A DNA stretch of 64,000 nucleotides from Emcibacteraceae bacterium (GTDB lineage: Bacteria > Pseudomonadota > Alphaproteobacteria > Sphingomonadales > Emcibacteraceae): the NCBI GenBank assembly GCA_021774795.1, contig JAJFIR010000047.1, positions 50,748-114,747 on the forward strand, written 5' to 3'. The position numbers were made by a program, and so were the translations under genes. Shown here one piece after another: positions 44,413 through 54,216 of the stretch; position 1 is the stretch's first letter; every line of letters starts with the position of its first letter. A model generated the notes under the pieces. It was not told where the DNA came from and ran no database searches. It worked only from the letters and a program-made list of their open reading frames with translations.

Positions 44413-44488
44413 AAGATCATCCAAAAAATATAGTTCAAACGAAACTATAACTCCAAAATTCGTAATTTATATAGAAAAGTTTCTTAAA

Positions 44489-44908
44489 TTATTCGCCGAT
44501 TATATGAAGAGATATATTTCGCTTATGAGCATGTGCACGATGCTCGAATATATATAGGCCTTGCCAAACACCAAAAACCAACTCACCGTCAACAATTGGA
44601 ATAGTCAACTGAGTTTGCGTCAGGGCTGATTTGATGTGTGCGGGCATATCATCGGCCCCTTCTGCATTGTGACGATAAAGACTGGAGCTTTCAGGAACAA
44701 TTCGGCGAAAAAAACTGTTAAGATCGTAGAGAACATCCGGATCAGCATTTTCCTGTATCGTAAGAGCAGCGGAAGTATGGCGAATAAAAACTGTCAACAA
44801 GCCTTGTTCTATCGCTTGTTCATTTACCCAACTTTTGACCGGACCAGTAATGTCCAATAGACTTGAACCTGTTGTTTGAAAAGTGATTTCATTAGAAAAT
44901 TGCTTCAT
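44489..44908 (-). CDS. yjbQ: YjbQ family protein (UPF0047, thiamine-phosphate-synthase-like)
   Basis: A 139-residue protein of the YjbQ/UPF0047 family. The conserved blocks are TVFIRHTSAALTIQENADPDV near residue 40, NAEGADDMPAHIK near 86 and WQGLYIFEHRAH near 118. Relatives form trimers and weakly replace thiamine-phosphate synthase; the true reaction is unsettled. Its ATG overlaps the stop of msrQ, so it is translated with that operon. Confidence 0.85.
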   Translation of the reverse strand: MKQFSNEITFQTTGSSLLDITGPVKSWVNEQAIEQGLLTVFIRHTSAALTIQENADPDVLYDLNSFFRRIVPESSSLYRHNAEGADDMPAHIKSALTQTQLTIPIVDGELVFGVWQGLYIFEHRAHAHKRNISLHIIGE

Positions 44909-45537
44909 GCCACCCGTTTTTTATTGCTCGTTTTATACTTTAGCCAATTCACGTAAACTCTGTATGAGAGCAGAATAGCAAGTATCATAGCATGAATTGT
45001 AGGAACAAGTACATCCGCCTTAACCATCATATAGTTATGGGTCACCGCCAGTATGGTTATAATATATATTAGACGATGCAGTTTCTGCCAATTTTTACCC
45101 ATCTTCTTCATCATGAATTTAAACGAGGTAGCTGCAAGGGGGATAAGGCAAGCAAAAGCGATCATGCCAAATGTGATGGCCTTACGTTCCAATACGTCTT
45201 CAATAATCAACTCCCAATCAAAGAAATAATCAAGCACCATATAATTAAGGAAATGAAGCATTCCGTATAAGAAAGCGTAAAGACCAAGCAAGCGGCGGTA
45301 TTTAAGTATTCGCCACTTGCCAAGTTTGGCGAGCGGCGTTACGCAAAGCGTTATCAGTAACATCCGAACCGTACCCCGCCCCGTAAAGTCGGTAATATAT
45401 TCTATGGGGTTTGCCGTTAAAACATGGGGAGCACCGCTTAACCACAACCACATTTGATAGCTCAGCCACAGGACGGGGCCAATGGCCAAAAGATGCAATA
45501 AAACACGAAGTGAAAAAACTTTCTCAAGGGTGATCAT
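44905..45537 (-). CDS. msrQ: MsrQ, heme-binding membrane subunit of methionine sulfoxide reductase
   Basis: A 210-residue integral membrane b-type cytochrome with about six helices. Conserved His residues lie in LLHLLAIGP, YGMLHFLNYM, WQKLHRLIY and AVTHNYM. It passes electrons from the quinone pool to the periplasmic MsrP, which repairs oxidised methionine in envelope proteins. It overlaps the stop of msrP by one base. The pair is typical of Gram-negative bacteria. Confidence 0.92.
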   Translation of the reverse strand: MITLEKVFSLRVLLHLLAIGPVLWLSYQMWLWLSGAPHVLTANPIEYITDFTGRGTVRMLLITLCVTPLAKLGKWRILKYRRLLGLYAFLYGMLHFLNYMVLDYFFDWELIIEDVLERKAITFGMIAFACLIPLAATSFKFMMKKMGKNWQKLHRLIYIITILAVTHNYMMVKADVLVPTIHAMILAILLSYRVYVNWLKYKTSNKKRVA

Positions 45538-46493
45538 TAAAAATTTCTTCTTAAATTCATTCCGTCGTAAAGATACGCAACTTGTTCACCGTAACCATTA
45601 AACATTAGTGTTTTACGTCTGCCGAAATCGCCTATGCGGCGCTCTTTTGCTTGTGACCAGCGCGGGTGCGGAACTTTCGGGTTCACATTTGCATAAAATC
45701 CATATTCATTGGGCGCAAGCCGCATCCAACTTGTATTTGGTTTTCTTTCAACAAAAGAAATTTTTACAATTGATTTTACGCCTTTAAAACCATATTTCCA
45801 CGGCACAACAAGTCTCAATGGCGCACCGTTTTGATTGGCGAGTTTGCGGCCGTATAAGCCTACCGCCATAATGGTAAGTGGGTGCATTGCTTCATCCATG
45901 CGCAGTCCTTCACGGTATGGCCATTTGATCACGTTACCAGCCTGCCCCGGCATTTGTTTCTTGTCTACTAATGTTTCAAAATAAACATATTTTGCTTTTG
46001 AATTTGGTTTTACCTTGTTTAAAACTTCCGAAAGTGAAACACCAGCCCATGGGATCACCATTGACCATGCTTCGACGCAGCGCATCCGGTAAATACGTTC
46101 CTCTAATTTACTATGATCCACAAGATCTTCAACACTGTAAACTCCGGGGTTATCACAGTGACCATCAACGGTTACAGACCACGGCTCGGTAATTAATGTG
46201 TGAGCATTTGCCACCGGGTCATCTTTATTGGTGCCAAACTCATAGAAATTATTATAGCCGGTTATGATATCAAGCGTGTTTTGTTCGTCCCGAAGTTCGC
46301 TGCCACCATACATATTGGTGCCGGGCATCAGTTCTTCTTGCGAAACGCCCAAATTGGGTATCATTAGGTTAGCGGCACTTCCCGCGCCAAGAACACCCGC
46401 AGCCCTGATAAATTTGCGTCGCGATAAATAATGAGCTTCCGAAGTCACATCATTTTCATTTAGGTCCCAAGAATTTTTAATTTTTATTAACAT
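45537..46493 (-). CDS. msrP: MsrP, molybdopterin-dependent periplasmic methionine sulfoxide reductase
   Basis: A 318-residue protein with a twin-arginine signal (SRRKFIRAAGV near residue 25) after an unusually long N-terminal stretch. The molybdenum-ligating Cys is in RMRCVEAWSMVIPWAG near residue 138, and PLRLVVPWKYGFKGVKSI follows. Tat export is needed because the cofactor is inserted in the cytoplasm. It is the first gene of the operon msrP-msrQ-yjbQ. The start ATG has AGGTGA upstream. Confidence 0.94.
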   Translation of the reverse strand: MLIKIKNSWDLNENDVTSEAHYLSRRKFIRAAGVLGAGSAANLMIPNLGVSQEELMPGTNMYGGSELRDEQNTLDIITGYNNFYEFGTNKDDPVANAHTLITEPWSVTVDGHCDNPGVYSVEDLVDHSKLEERIYRMRCVEAWSMVIPWAGVSLSEVLNKVKPNSKAKYVYFETLVDKKQMPGQAGNVIKWPYREGLRMDEAMHPLTIMAVGLYGRKLANQNGAPLRLVVPWKYGFKGVKSIVKISFVERKPNTSWMRLAPNEYGFYANVNPKVPHPRWSQAKERRIGDFGRRKTLMFNGYGEQVAYLYDGMNLRRNF

Positions 46494-46627
46494 AGTTTCA
46501 CCTGATTTTTTACGTGATTTATGACGATTTTTTTTATATATATCCTGAACATTCTATTCAGGCTATTAACAGCCTATCACATTTGTGTTATTGCCAGTGA
46601 TATTAACAAACAGGAATAAAAACCTCA

Positions 46628-48433
46628 ATGGCGCCGCCTCTTTTAACGTTAACAAATATGAGCCTTAGATTTGGTCCTGATCCACTTTTTAGCAATGCAG
46701 AGCTTGCTATCGGAGAACGGGACCGTATTTCATTAGTTGGCCGCAATGGCGCGGGTAAATCAACTTTGATGAAAATTATCCACGGCACAGTTGAGCCGGA
46801 TGACGGCGAACGATTTATTCAACCTGTATGTCATGTCACCTATCTGGAACAAGACCCGGACTTATCAGAATTTAGTTCTGCACATGATTATGTGGCAAGT
46901 GGCTTAACCCACAGTTCCGCTGAAGACCATTTTCAAGTTGATATCATACTCGCAGAAATCGGATTAGAAGCCGAAGTTATGACAAGCACGATGTCCGGCG
47001 GTGAGAGACGGCGCGCTGCGATCGCAAGAGCGTTAATTAGCGACGCTGATATTTTACTGCTCGATGAACCAACAAATCACCTGGACATTGCGACCATAGA
47101 ATGGCTGGAGGGAAAATTAAAAAATTGGCGTGGCGCGCTTGTAATGATCAGCCATGATAGAGCATTTCTCAATTACCTGACCAATACGACATTTTGGATT
47201 GATCGGGGTAAAGTCCGGCGCCTTGACAAAGGGTTTTCACATTTTGATAAATGGTCAACCACTATATTGGAGCAAGAAGTAATAGAGCGCATCAAACTTG
47301 ATAAGTTAATCGAAAAAGAAACAGACTGGTCCCATAAGGGTATTACGGCAAGGCGAAAACGCAATATGGGTCGCATGCGAAACTTATGGGAACTCAGGGA
47401 AAAAAGGGAACAGCAAATAGCAGTGGTGGGCTCTGCACGTCTTGCGGCAAACAGCGGCAAATCATCCGGCAAGAAAGTAATAGAAGCGCATAAAATTAGT
47501 ATAACATTTGATAAAACCCCGATATTAGATAATTTTTCAGTAAAAATTTTGCGGGGTGACCGTGTGGGTATTATCGGCCCGAACGGTGCCGGAAAAACGA
47601 CGTTGCTCAAAGTACTAACCGGCGATTTAAAACCGGATCAGGGAAATGTGAAACTTGGTACCCATCTTGAGCCGACTTTTCTTGATCAACATCGTTCAAT
47701 ACTGAAAGATACAGATACAGTTTGGGAAACATTGAGCGACGGCAGCGATCATATAATGGTGAGAGGGCAACCCAAACACCTGATTTCTTATCTTAAAGAT
47801 TTTTTGTTTGAAAGTTCGCAAGCCCATAGCCCGGTCGGTTCACTATCAGGCGGCGAGAAAAACAGGCTTTTGCTTGCGAAAACCCTGGCACACCCAACAA
47901 ATCTTTTAATTCTGGACGAACCAACAAACGATCTTGATATGGACACCCTGGATTTACTTCAGGACGTTCTTAGTGATTATGATGGCACTTTGCTGCTCGT
48001 TAGCCATGACAGGGATTTTCTTGACCGTTTGGTCACATCAACCATCGTCATGGAAGGAAATGCTGATGTCAGGGAATATCCCGGCGGGTATAGTGATTAT
48101 GTACGTCAAAGAAAAAACCGAATTGACAACCCAAAAGCGTCTCTGGATAAAAAAATAAAGACAAATAAAAACCCTTCGAAAGAGCAAAAAAATAATAACA
48201 AAAAACTGAGTTATAAACACCAATATGCGTTGGAGAGCTTACCTAAGGAAATAGAAGTAATTTCATCAACAATAAGAACTGTTGAGCAAAAGCTTGCTAA
48301 GCCTGACTTCTATTCAAAAGACCCGGGCGACTTCCAGAAAACAACGCAGGAGCTTGAAAGTTTAATTAATAAGCTTGAAGCGAAGGAAGAGGAGTGGTTG
48401 GAGCTGGAAATGTTAAAAGAAGAAACACAATAA
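46628..48433 (+). CDS. uup: ABC-F ATPase Uup
   Basis: A 601-residue soluble protein with two ABC cassettes and no membrane segment. Walker A motifs are GRNGAGKST near residue 38 and GPNGAGKTT near 318. Signatures are MSGGERRRAAIARAL and LSGGEKNRLLLAKTL, and Walker B is LLLDEPTNHLD and LILDEPTNDLD. The lysine- and glutamate-rich C-terminal coiled coil (after about residue 500) is the mark of Uup. It acts at the ribosome or on DNA intermediates and affects transposon excision in E. coli. It diverges from msrP over 134 bp. Confidence 0.9.
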   Translation: MAPPLLTLTNMSLRFGPDPLFSNAELAIGERDRISLVGRNGAGKSTLMKIIHGTVEPDDGERFIQPVCHVTYLEQDPDLSEFSSAHDYVASGLTHSSAEDHFQVDIILAEIGLEAEVMTSTMSGGERRRAAIARALISDADILLLDEPTNHLDIATIEWLEGKLKNWRGALVMISHDRAFLNYLTNTTFWIDRGKVRRLDKGFSHFDKWSTTILEQEVIERIKLDKLIEKETDWSHKGITARRKRNMGRMRNLWELREKREQQIAVVGSARLAANSGKSSGKKVIEAHKISITFDKTPILDNFSVKILRGDRVGIIGPNGAGKTTLLKVLTGDLKPDQGNVKLGTHLEPTFLDQHRSILKDTDTVWETLSDGSDHIMVRGQPKHLISYLKDFLFESSQAHSPVGSLSGGEKNRLLLAKTLAHPTNLLILDEPTNDLDMDTLDLLQDVLSDYDGTLLLVSHDRDFLDRLVTSTIVMEGNADVREYPGGYSDYVRQRKNRIDNPKASLDKKIKTNKNPSKEQKNNNKKLSYKHQYALESLPKEIEVISSTIRTVEQKLAKPDFYSKDPGDFQKTTQELESLINKLEAKEEEWLELEMLKEETQ

Positions 48434-48494
48434 ATGCACTTGAAACAACAATTCGTTATGATAATAACGAAATCATAAGCAGGTAAGGTAAATA

Positions 48495-49211
48495 ATGTCA
48501 AACATAGACAAGAAATATCAATCATCAATTCCATTGGATAATGAATATAAAGAACTTCCTATTCCTGATCGTTGGAATTTGTCCGACGACGAAATGATTA
48601 GAAGATCAGAAGAATTTTATCAGCTTATGCAAAAACGCCACACGGTTAGGGATTATTCAACAAGAAGCGTTCCAAGAGAAGTGATTGAAAACTGCATTAA
48701 AATAGCCGGTCTGGCTCCAAGCGGGGCAAATCACCAACCTTGGCATTTCGCAGTTATTGAAAGTGCGCAAGCAAAAACCCAAATTCGCGCCGCAGCCGAA
48801 GAAGAAGAAAGAACCTTTTACGCCGGTCGCGCCAGTGACGAGTGGATAAATGCGCTTGAGCCAATAGGCACCAACGATTCAAAGCCACATTTGGAGATCG
48901 CCCCCTGGTTGATCGTTATTTTCGCACAGCGTACCAGCACGGACCGCAACGGACGCAAGTTTAAAAATTATTACGTAAATGAATCGGTTGGTATTGCCAC
49001 CGGGTTTCTGATTACCGCACTGCATAAAGCAGGCCTCAGCACTTTAACACACACGCCAAATCCCATGAAATTCCTAAACGATCTATGTGACCGTCCACCA
49101 ACAGAAAAACCAGAAATGATATTAGTCGTTGGCCATCCCGCAGAAGATGCGGTGGTTCCGGAGCATGCCAAATGGAAAAAGCCGCTAGGCGAAATTATGA
49201 CTATTTTTTGA
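48495..49211 (+). CDS. Nitroreductase-superfamily flavoprotein, iodotyrosine deiodinase homologue
   Basis: A 238-residue FMN enzyme of the nitroreductase superfamily. It has QKRHTVRDYS near residue 46, APSGANHQPW near 74 and YYVNESVGIATGF near 161. It matches iodotyrosine deiodinase (IYD) in full length, including THTP, RPPTEKPEMILVVGHP and WKKPL. The three residues that form the halotyrosine lid in human IYD are present with the same spacing: Glu105, Tyr109 and Lys130. It could reductively remove halogen from iodo-, bromo- or chlorotyrosine. The ATG has AGGTAAGG upstream, 61 bp after uup. Confidence 0.85.
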   Translation: MSNIDKKYQSSIPLDNEYKELPIPDRWNLSDDEMIRRSEEFYQLMQKRHTVRDYSTRSVPREVIENCIKIAGLAPSGANHQPWHFAVIESAQAKTQIRAAAEEEERTFYAGRASDEWINALEPIGTNDSKPHLEIAPWLIVIFAQRTSTDRNGRKFKNYYVNESVGIATGFLITALHKAGLSTLTHTPNPMKFLNDLCDRPPTEKPEMILVVGHPAEDAVVPEHAKWKKPLGEIMTIF

Positions 49212-49274
49212 TTAGACGTTTGCGAAGATAGAACAGCCTGTAATATTCAACTTTAACTTTTCCGGAGAATTCCC

Positions 49275-49784
49275 GTGGATCAACATAACAATATTCTCAG
49301 CATGCTTACACATTATAAAGCATGGGCAGATGAACTGACATATTCAGCCGTAGCCGCTTTACGGTACGACGAAATAATTAAAATCAGAGAAACCAACTTC
49401 AAGACCATTTTGCACACTTTAAATCATGTCTATGTAGTTGATGACATATTTAAAGCACACTTGACAGGAAAGACGCATAAATATACGGCTCGTAATACCA
49501 AAAATTCACCAACATTAGATGAACTCACACGCGCCACAAAAACCATGGATGACTGGTACATCAACCTTGCCAGTAGTCTTACTGAACCGGCGTTATCAGA
49601 AGTTATAGAATTCGAATTTGTTGGTGGTGGTAACGGTAAAATGAGCAGAGCTGAAATTATAATACACGTCGTCAACCATGCCACCTATCATAGGGGATTT
49701 GTTAGCGATATGATGTATCAAATTCCGAAACAAATACCGGCAAATGACTTGCCGGTATTTCTAAGGGATGGCTGGAAACAATAA
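49275..49784 (+). CDS. DinB family protein
   Basis: A 169-residue four-helix bundle protein. The three metal-binding His are in TLNHVYVVDD near residue 56 and in VVNHATYHRG near residue 138, the DinB pattern. It starts at GTG 49275 with CCGGAGAA upstream. Members include thiol-dependent transferases for bacillithiol or mycothiol, but most are unassigned. It follows the IYD homologue on the same strand by 63 bp and converges with the first POT gene, with 9 bp between. Confidence 0.83.
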   Translation: MDQHNNILSMLTHYKAWADELTYSAVAALRYDEIIKIRETNFKTILHTLNHVYVVDDIFKAHLTGKTHKYTARNTKNSPTLDELTRATKTMDDWYINLASSLTEPALSEVIEFEFVGGGNGKMSRAEIIIHVVNHATYHRGFVSDMMYQIPKQIPANDLPVFLRDGWKQ

Positions 49785-49793
49785 ATCGCTGTT

Positions 49794-51341
49794 TTACTTA
49801 ACGCCGTGCATGCCTTTTTTCAGCAGAGGTGTCATTATAAAAATAAATATACCGACACCAACACTTGAATATCCGATGGTTGAATAAACATCCATTGTTG
49901 CCGTCATGTCCAATAATGCACTGGAGGAACCATGTTCGCCGCCGCCGGTTAAGGAGCTGATCCACCCTGCGGCGTAGTTGCCAACCGCCATAAATAAAAA
50001 CCATGTTCCCATAACCATACCGACAATCTTTGAAACGCTCATTTTTGTAACCATAGACAGTCCGACAGGGCTTAAGAATAATTCTGCTAAAGATAACGAG
50101 AAATAGATAAATGCCAGCCAGAGAAAATCCTTTGATGTGCTGTCATCCATGCTCATACCAAAAGCGAAGATAATATACCCCATTCCGATAATGAGCATTG
50201 CGATGCCAAATTTAGTGGGTGTTGACGGCTCAATTTCACGTTTAGAAAGCGCAATCCAAAACCATGCCATAACCGGAGCAAGCAAAACGATGAATAAGGT
50301 ATTCATCGTTTGAACCTGCGATGCTTTTAATTCCCAACCAAAAACGTTTCTGTTAAATTGCTGATCCGCAAGCAAGGTTAAACTGGCGGCCTGTTGCTCA
50401 AATAAGGCCCAAAACACAGACTGTACGACAATTAAAAAACAAACAACCATCAATCGTTCCCGCTCGATCTTTGTACATGTAGTATAACCATAAGCAATTA
50501 TGACGGCGATCATCACGAACCCTGAAGTTCCCAGAAGCAGGCCAACTGCTTCCTGATATTGCATCAAAAACCAGCTCATTATCACCATACCAATCCCACC
50601 AAGGTAAATGACGTTTTCTTTATTAATACCAGCGAAGGCAATTTCTTTCAGTTTTTCGGGATCGCGTGGCTCCGCATGACCATCGAGTAATTTCTGGCCC
50701 CATAAAAAAACCATAAGGCCCAAGAACATGCCAATACCGGCAATCGAAAAACCATAGTTCCAGCCAAATGTTTCTCCCACATAGCCGACGATTAGCATTG
50801 ATATGAGCGCGCCGAGATTTAGACCCATATAAAAAATAGTGAACCCACTGTCACGACGCGGATCATTGGGGCCATATAAAGCTCCAACAACTGTGGTAAT
50901 ATTGGCCTTTAAAAAGCCAACACCAGTGATGATCAGCGCGAGCGCGAAGAAAAATACTTTAATCGCAAATTCGTCCCTGACGACCAAATCACCGTCGATA
51001 TAAGCCGCCGTGCCATGAAACGCCATCAGACCATGACCAAGCACAAGCAAAATAGCGCCGTAAGTTACCGCTTTTCGACTGCCCAGATACCGATCGGATA
51101 AATATCCGCCAACAATCGGCATCATATAGACGAGCCCGACGAATGCACCGTAAATCATGCTGGCTTTGCCGCTGCTAAAAAGATGATATTTTGTTAGATA
51201 TAAAATAAGAAGAGCTCTCATACCGTAATATGAAAACCGTTCCCACATTTCAGTAAGGAAGCAAATATAAATACCGATCGGATGGCCCATCAAATTACGT
51301 TTTTGTGAACCCTTATAAAGGTACTGGTTATTCTCGGACAT
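49794..51341 (-). CDS. POT family proton-coupled peptide transporter (copy 1)
   Basis: A 515-residue member of the PTR2/POT family. The ExxERFxYY signature is in TEMWERFSYYGMRALL near residue 30. About twelve to fourteen helices follow. It imports di- and tripeptides with protons. I start at ATG 51341, since the frame before it begins at TTG. It is a tandem paralogue of the gene at 51385-52932, with the same length and close similarity throughout, and it is downstream of that gene. Confidence 0.9.
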   Translation of the reverse strand: MSENNQYLYKGSQKRNLMGHPIGIYICFLTEMWERFSYYGMRALLILYLTKYHLFSSGKASMIYGAFVGLVYMMPIVGGYLSDRYLGSRKAVTYGAILLVLGHGLMAFHGTAAYIDGDLVVRDEFAIKVFFFALALIITGVGFLKANITTVVGALYGPNDPRRDSGFTIFYMGLNLGALISMLIVGYVGETFGWNYGFSIAGIGMFLGLMVFLWGQKLLDGHAEPRDPEKLKEIAFAGINKENVIYLGGIGMVIMSWFLMQYQEAVGLLLGTSGFVMIAVIIAYGYTTCTKIERERLMVVCFLIVVQSVFWALFEQQAASLTLLADQQFNRNVFGWELKASQVQTMNTLFIVLLAPVMAWFWIALSKREIEPSTPTKFGIAMLIIGMGYIIFAFGMSMDDSTSKDFLWLAFIYFSLSLAELFLSPVGLSMVTKMSVSKIVGMVMGTWFLFMAVGNYAAGWISSLTGGGEHGSSSALLDMTATMDVYSTIGYSSVGVGIFIFIMTPLLKKGMHGVK

Positions 51342-51384
51342 TCCCAAATCCCAAACTACTCTTACTGAAACTCAATACTCGCAT

Positions 51385-52932
51385 CTAATGTACACCATGC
51401 ATGCCTTTTTTCAACAGCGGCGTTAAAATTAGAATAAACACACCGACCGCGACACTGGAATAACCGATGACTGAATAAACCTCCATCGTCGCAGCCATAT
51501 CCAATTGTCCACTTGAAGATCCCTGACCGCCACTTCCCGTTAACGAGCTAATCCAGCCAGCGACATTATTTCCCAAAGCGGTGAATAAAAACCATGTCCC
51601 CATCATCATCCCAACGATTTTGGGTACACTTAATTTTGTTACCATTGAAAGGCCAACCGGGCTTAAGAAAAGTTCGGCCAGGGTCAACATAAAATAGATA
51701 AAAATAAGCCATAGAAAACTCTTTGAAGTGCTGTCATCGAGCCCCATTCCCCATGCAAAGACAATATAACCAAGGCCGATAATGAAAAGGGCGTAGCCAA
51801 ATTTAGCCGGTGTCGAAGGTTCAATTCGCTTTTTGGAAAGGGCAACCCACAGCCATGCCATTACCGGTGCCAGAATAATAATAAACAGCGCGTTCATCAT
51901 TTGCACTTGCGATGCAAGAATATTAATGCCTAAAAAGCTAAGTGTAAATTGTTGATCGGCGAGAAGAGTAAGGCTGGCAGCCTGCTGTTCAAACAGCGCC
52001 CAGAAAACCGATTGTAGTGCGATTAGAAATAGAGCGACCATAAGGCGTTCTCTTTCAATTTTGCTGCATTTTCTGTATCCGTAAAAAAGCACAAGCGCGA
52101 TCATGAAAATACCGGAAACGCCAACAAGCTGAATGACGAACTGGTCATATTGCATCATCACCCAACTTACACCAACCAGACCAATACCAAATAAATAGAT
52201 CGTATATTCTTTATTTATCCCTATTGGTGATTTCTCTTTTAGGAGCTGAGGTTTCGGTGGCTCGGCACGGCCGCCGAGATATTTCTGACCCCATAAGAAA
52301 ACCAACAGACCAAACAGCATGCCTATACCAGCGATAGAGAAACCATAGTTCCATCCATATGTCTCTCCCACATAGCCGACAATCAACATGGACATAAAAG
52401 ATCCCAGATTAATTCCCATATAAAAAATAGAAAACCCGCCGTCACGCCGCGGATCATTAGGGCCGTATAATGCGCCAACAACAGTCGAAATATTGGCTTT
52501 TAAAAACCCGACGCCACCAATAATTAAGGCAAGCGCCAAGAAGAATATATTTATGAAGAAATCATCACGAACAACCATGTCGCCGTCCATATATGCCGCT
52601 TCACCATGAAAGGCCATTAAGCCATGCCCAATGACCAAAAGAATAGCACCGTACGTTACCGCTTTTCGGCTGCCTAGATATCGGTCGGCCATATACCCGC
52701 CTATGATCGGCATCATATAGACAAGACCGGCATATGCCCCGTAGATCATGCTGGCTTTGCCAACGCCGAAAAGATGATATTTCGTGAGGTAAAGTATAAG
52801 AATGGTTCGCATGCCATAATAAGAAAAGCGTTCCCACATTTCTGTTAGAAAACAAATAGAAAGTCCAATGGGATGGCCCATAAAATTGCGTTCCTGTGAA
52901 CCCGCAAACATTTCTTCAGTCGTTTCTGACAT
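51385..52932 (-). CDS. POT family proton-coupled peptide transporter (copy 2)
   Basis: A 515-residue POT transporter. It has TEMWERFSYYGMRTIL near residue 30, GGVGFLKANISTVVGALYGP near 140, and the family PTR2 blocks through the second bundle. The predicted topology is the same as copy 1. It is the first of two tandem genes with 43 bp between them. Differences from copy 1 lie in the middle cytoplasmic loop and in substrate-facing helices, so they may have different peptide preferences. Its ATG is at 52932. Confidence 0.9.
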   Translation of the reverse strand: MSETTEEMFAGSQERNFMGHPIGLSICFLTEMWERFSYYGMRTILILYLTKYHLFGVGKASMIYGAYAGLVYMMPIIGGYMADRYLGSRKAVTYGAILLVIGHGLMAFHGEAAYMDGDMVVRDDFFINIFFLALALIIGGVGFLKANISTVVGALYGPNDPRRDGGFSIFYMGINLGSFMSMLIVGYVGETYGWNYGFSIAGIGMLFGLLVFLWGQKYLGGRAEPPKPQLLKEKSPIGINKEYTIYLFGIGLVGVSWVMMQYDQFVIQLVGVSGIFMIALVLFYGYRKCSKIERERLMVALFLIALQSVFWALFEQQAASLTLLADQQFTLSFLGINILASQVQMMNALFIIILAPVMAWLWVALSKKRIEPSTPAKFGYALFIIGLGYIVFAWGMGLDDSTSKSFLWLIFIYFMLTLAELFLSPVGLSMVTKLSVPKIVGMMMGTWFLFTALGNNVAGWISSLTGSGGQGSSSGQLDMAATMEVYSVIGYSSVAVGVFILILTPLLKKGMHGVH

Positions 52933-53077
52933 TCCTGATCCCTATATGATGTTTTTTATATACTGTGCCAGAACAAAACAAAAAAGTCATCATTGCGTTT
53001 ATTCAATCCATTTTTTTGGTATCAGTTTTTTAATTTTCGCATTATAAATCAGAATTGATTAAACGAAAGAGGCCTAT

Positions 53078-54202
53078 ATGAAAATCAGTAGTAATTTTGA
53101 TAGCGGCAATATTAATGTCATTGAAGCAAGTATGCCCGGCAACATCCGTTTGTCCATTAACAAGGATAACGGGTCAGATTTTTATCAATGGTTTCATTTT
53201 CGCTTAAGCGGCGCGAAGAACCAGCTTTGCGCCCTCAATATTGAAAATATGAATGAAGCCGCTTATCCGCAAGGGTGGGTCGATTATCAGGCCGTGGCAT
53301 CTTATGATCATGAAAACTGGTTTCGGGTTAGCACCGTTTATAAAGATGGCATATTAACGATCCAACATGTGCCAGAAACAGACAGCGTTTATTACGCTTA
53401 TTTCGCGCCCTATAGTTATGATCGTCACCAGGAGCTTGTTTCAAGCGCAGCGACACATGACCGCGTGCGTCTGGAAGTTATCGGTGAAACATGTGATGGC
53501 CGCGACCTTGATCTGCTAACTATCGGTGAAGCCGGAGAGACTAAAAAGAAGATCTGGATCATCGCCCGCCAGCATCCCGGCGAGAGCATGGCCGAATGGC
53601 TGGTGGAAGGTCTGCTTGGGCGCTTGCTTGACGACGATGATGCCTTAAGTCGGGACCTGCTGGATAAGTGCGTTTTTTACGTTATGCCTAATGTCAATCC
53701 GGATGGTAGTGTTCGCGGTCATCTTCGATGTAATGCCAAAGGTCAGAACCTCAACCGTGACTGGGCTGACCCTTCACGGCTAGACAGTCCTGAAATTTAT
53801 TATTTGCGTAACAAAATGGACAAAATTGGCCTGGGGTTATGCCTGGATGTACACGGTGATGAAGCCCTTCCTTATAATTTCATTGCCTGCTTTGAAGGCA
53901 TCCCCAATCTAGATCAATATAATCTGGACACGGCTTATATGTTTGGACGTGAGCTGGAAAAATGTAACCCGGATTTCCAAAATGAAAAAGGATACGGCAA
54001 AAGCCCGCAAGGAACAGCCAATTTGGGAATGAGTACAAATCAAATAGCCTCACGATTTGACGCCGTTGCGATGACACTGGAGATGCCGTTTAAAGACACG
54101 GTCGATAGTCCAAACCCCGAAACAGGATGGTCACCGCAGCGCAGTATTAAACTGGGGTCTTCCTGTTTGGACGCGCTTTCAAAGATATTGGATAGGTTAT
54201 AA
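53078..54202 (+). CDS. M14 family zinc carboxypeptidase, cytosolic type
   Basis: A 374-residue peptidase. An N-terminal beta domain (YQWFHFRLSGAKNQ) precedes the peptidase core, as in the cytosolic carboxypeptidases of eukaryotes and their bacterial relatives. Zinc ligands are in ARQHPGES (His and Glu) near residue 167 and CLDVHGDEAL (His) near 255. The catalytic Glu is in LEMPFKD near residue 334. There is no signal peptide. Beside the POT transporters it may trim imported peptides. The ATG follows AAAGAGGCC. Confidence 0.87.
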   Translation: MKISSNFDSGNINVIEASMPGNIRLSINKDNGSDFYQWFHFRLSGAKNQLCALNIENMNEAAYPQGWVDYQAVASYDHENWFRVSTVYKDGILTIQHVPETDSVYYAYFAPYSYDRHQELVSSAATHDRVRLEVIGETCDGRDLDLLTIGEAGETKKKIWIIARQHPGESMAEWLVEGLLGRLLDDDDALSRDLLDKCVFYVMPNVNPDGSVRGHLRCNAKGQNLNRDWADPSRLDSPEIYYLRNKMDKIGLGLCLDVHGDEALPYNFIACFEGIPNLDQYNLDTAYMFGRELEKCNPDFQNEKGYGKSPQGTANLGMSTNQIASRFDAVAMTLEMPFKDTVDSPNPETGWSPQRSIKLGSSCLDALSKILDRL

Positions 54203-54216
54203 ATTCAGGAAAGTAT

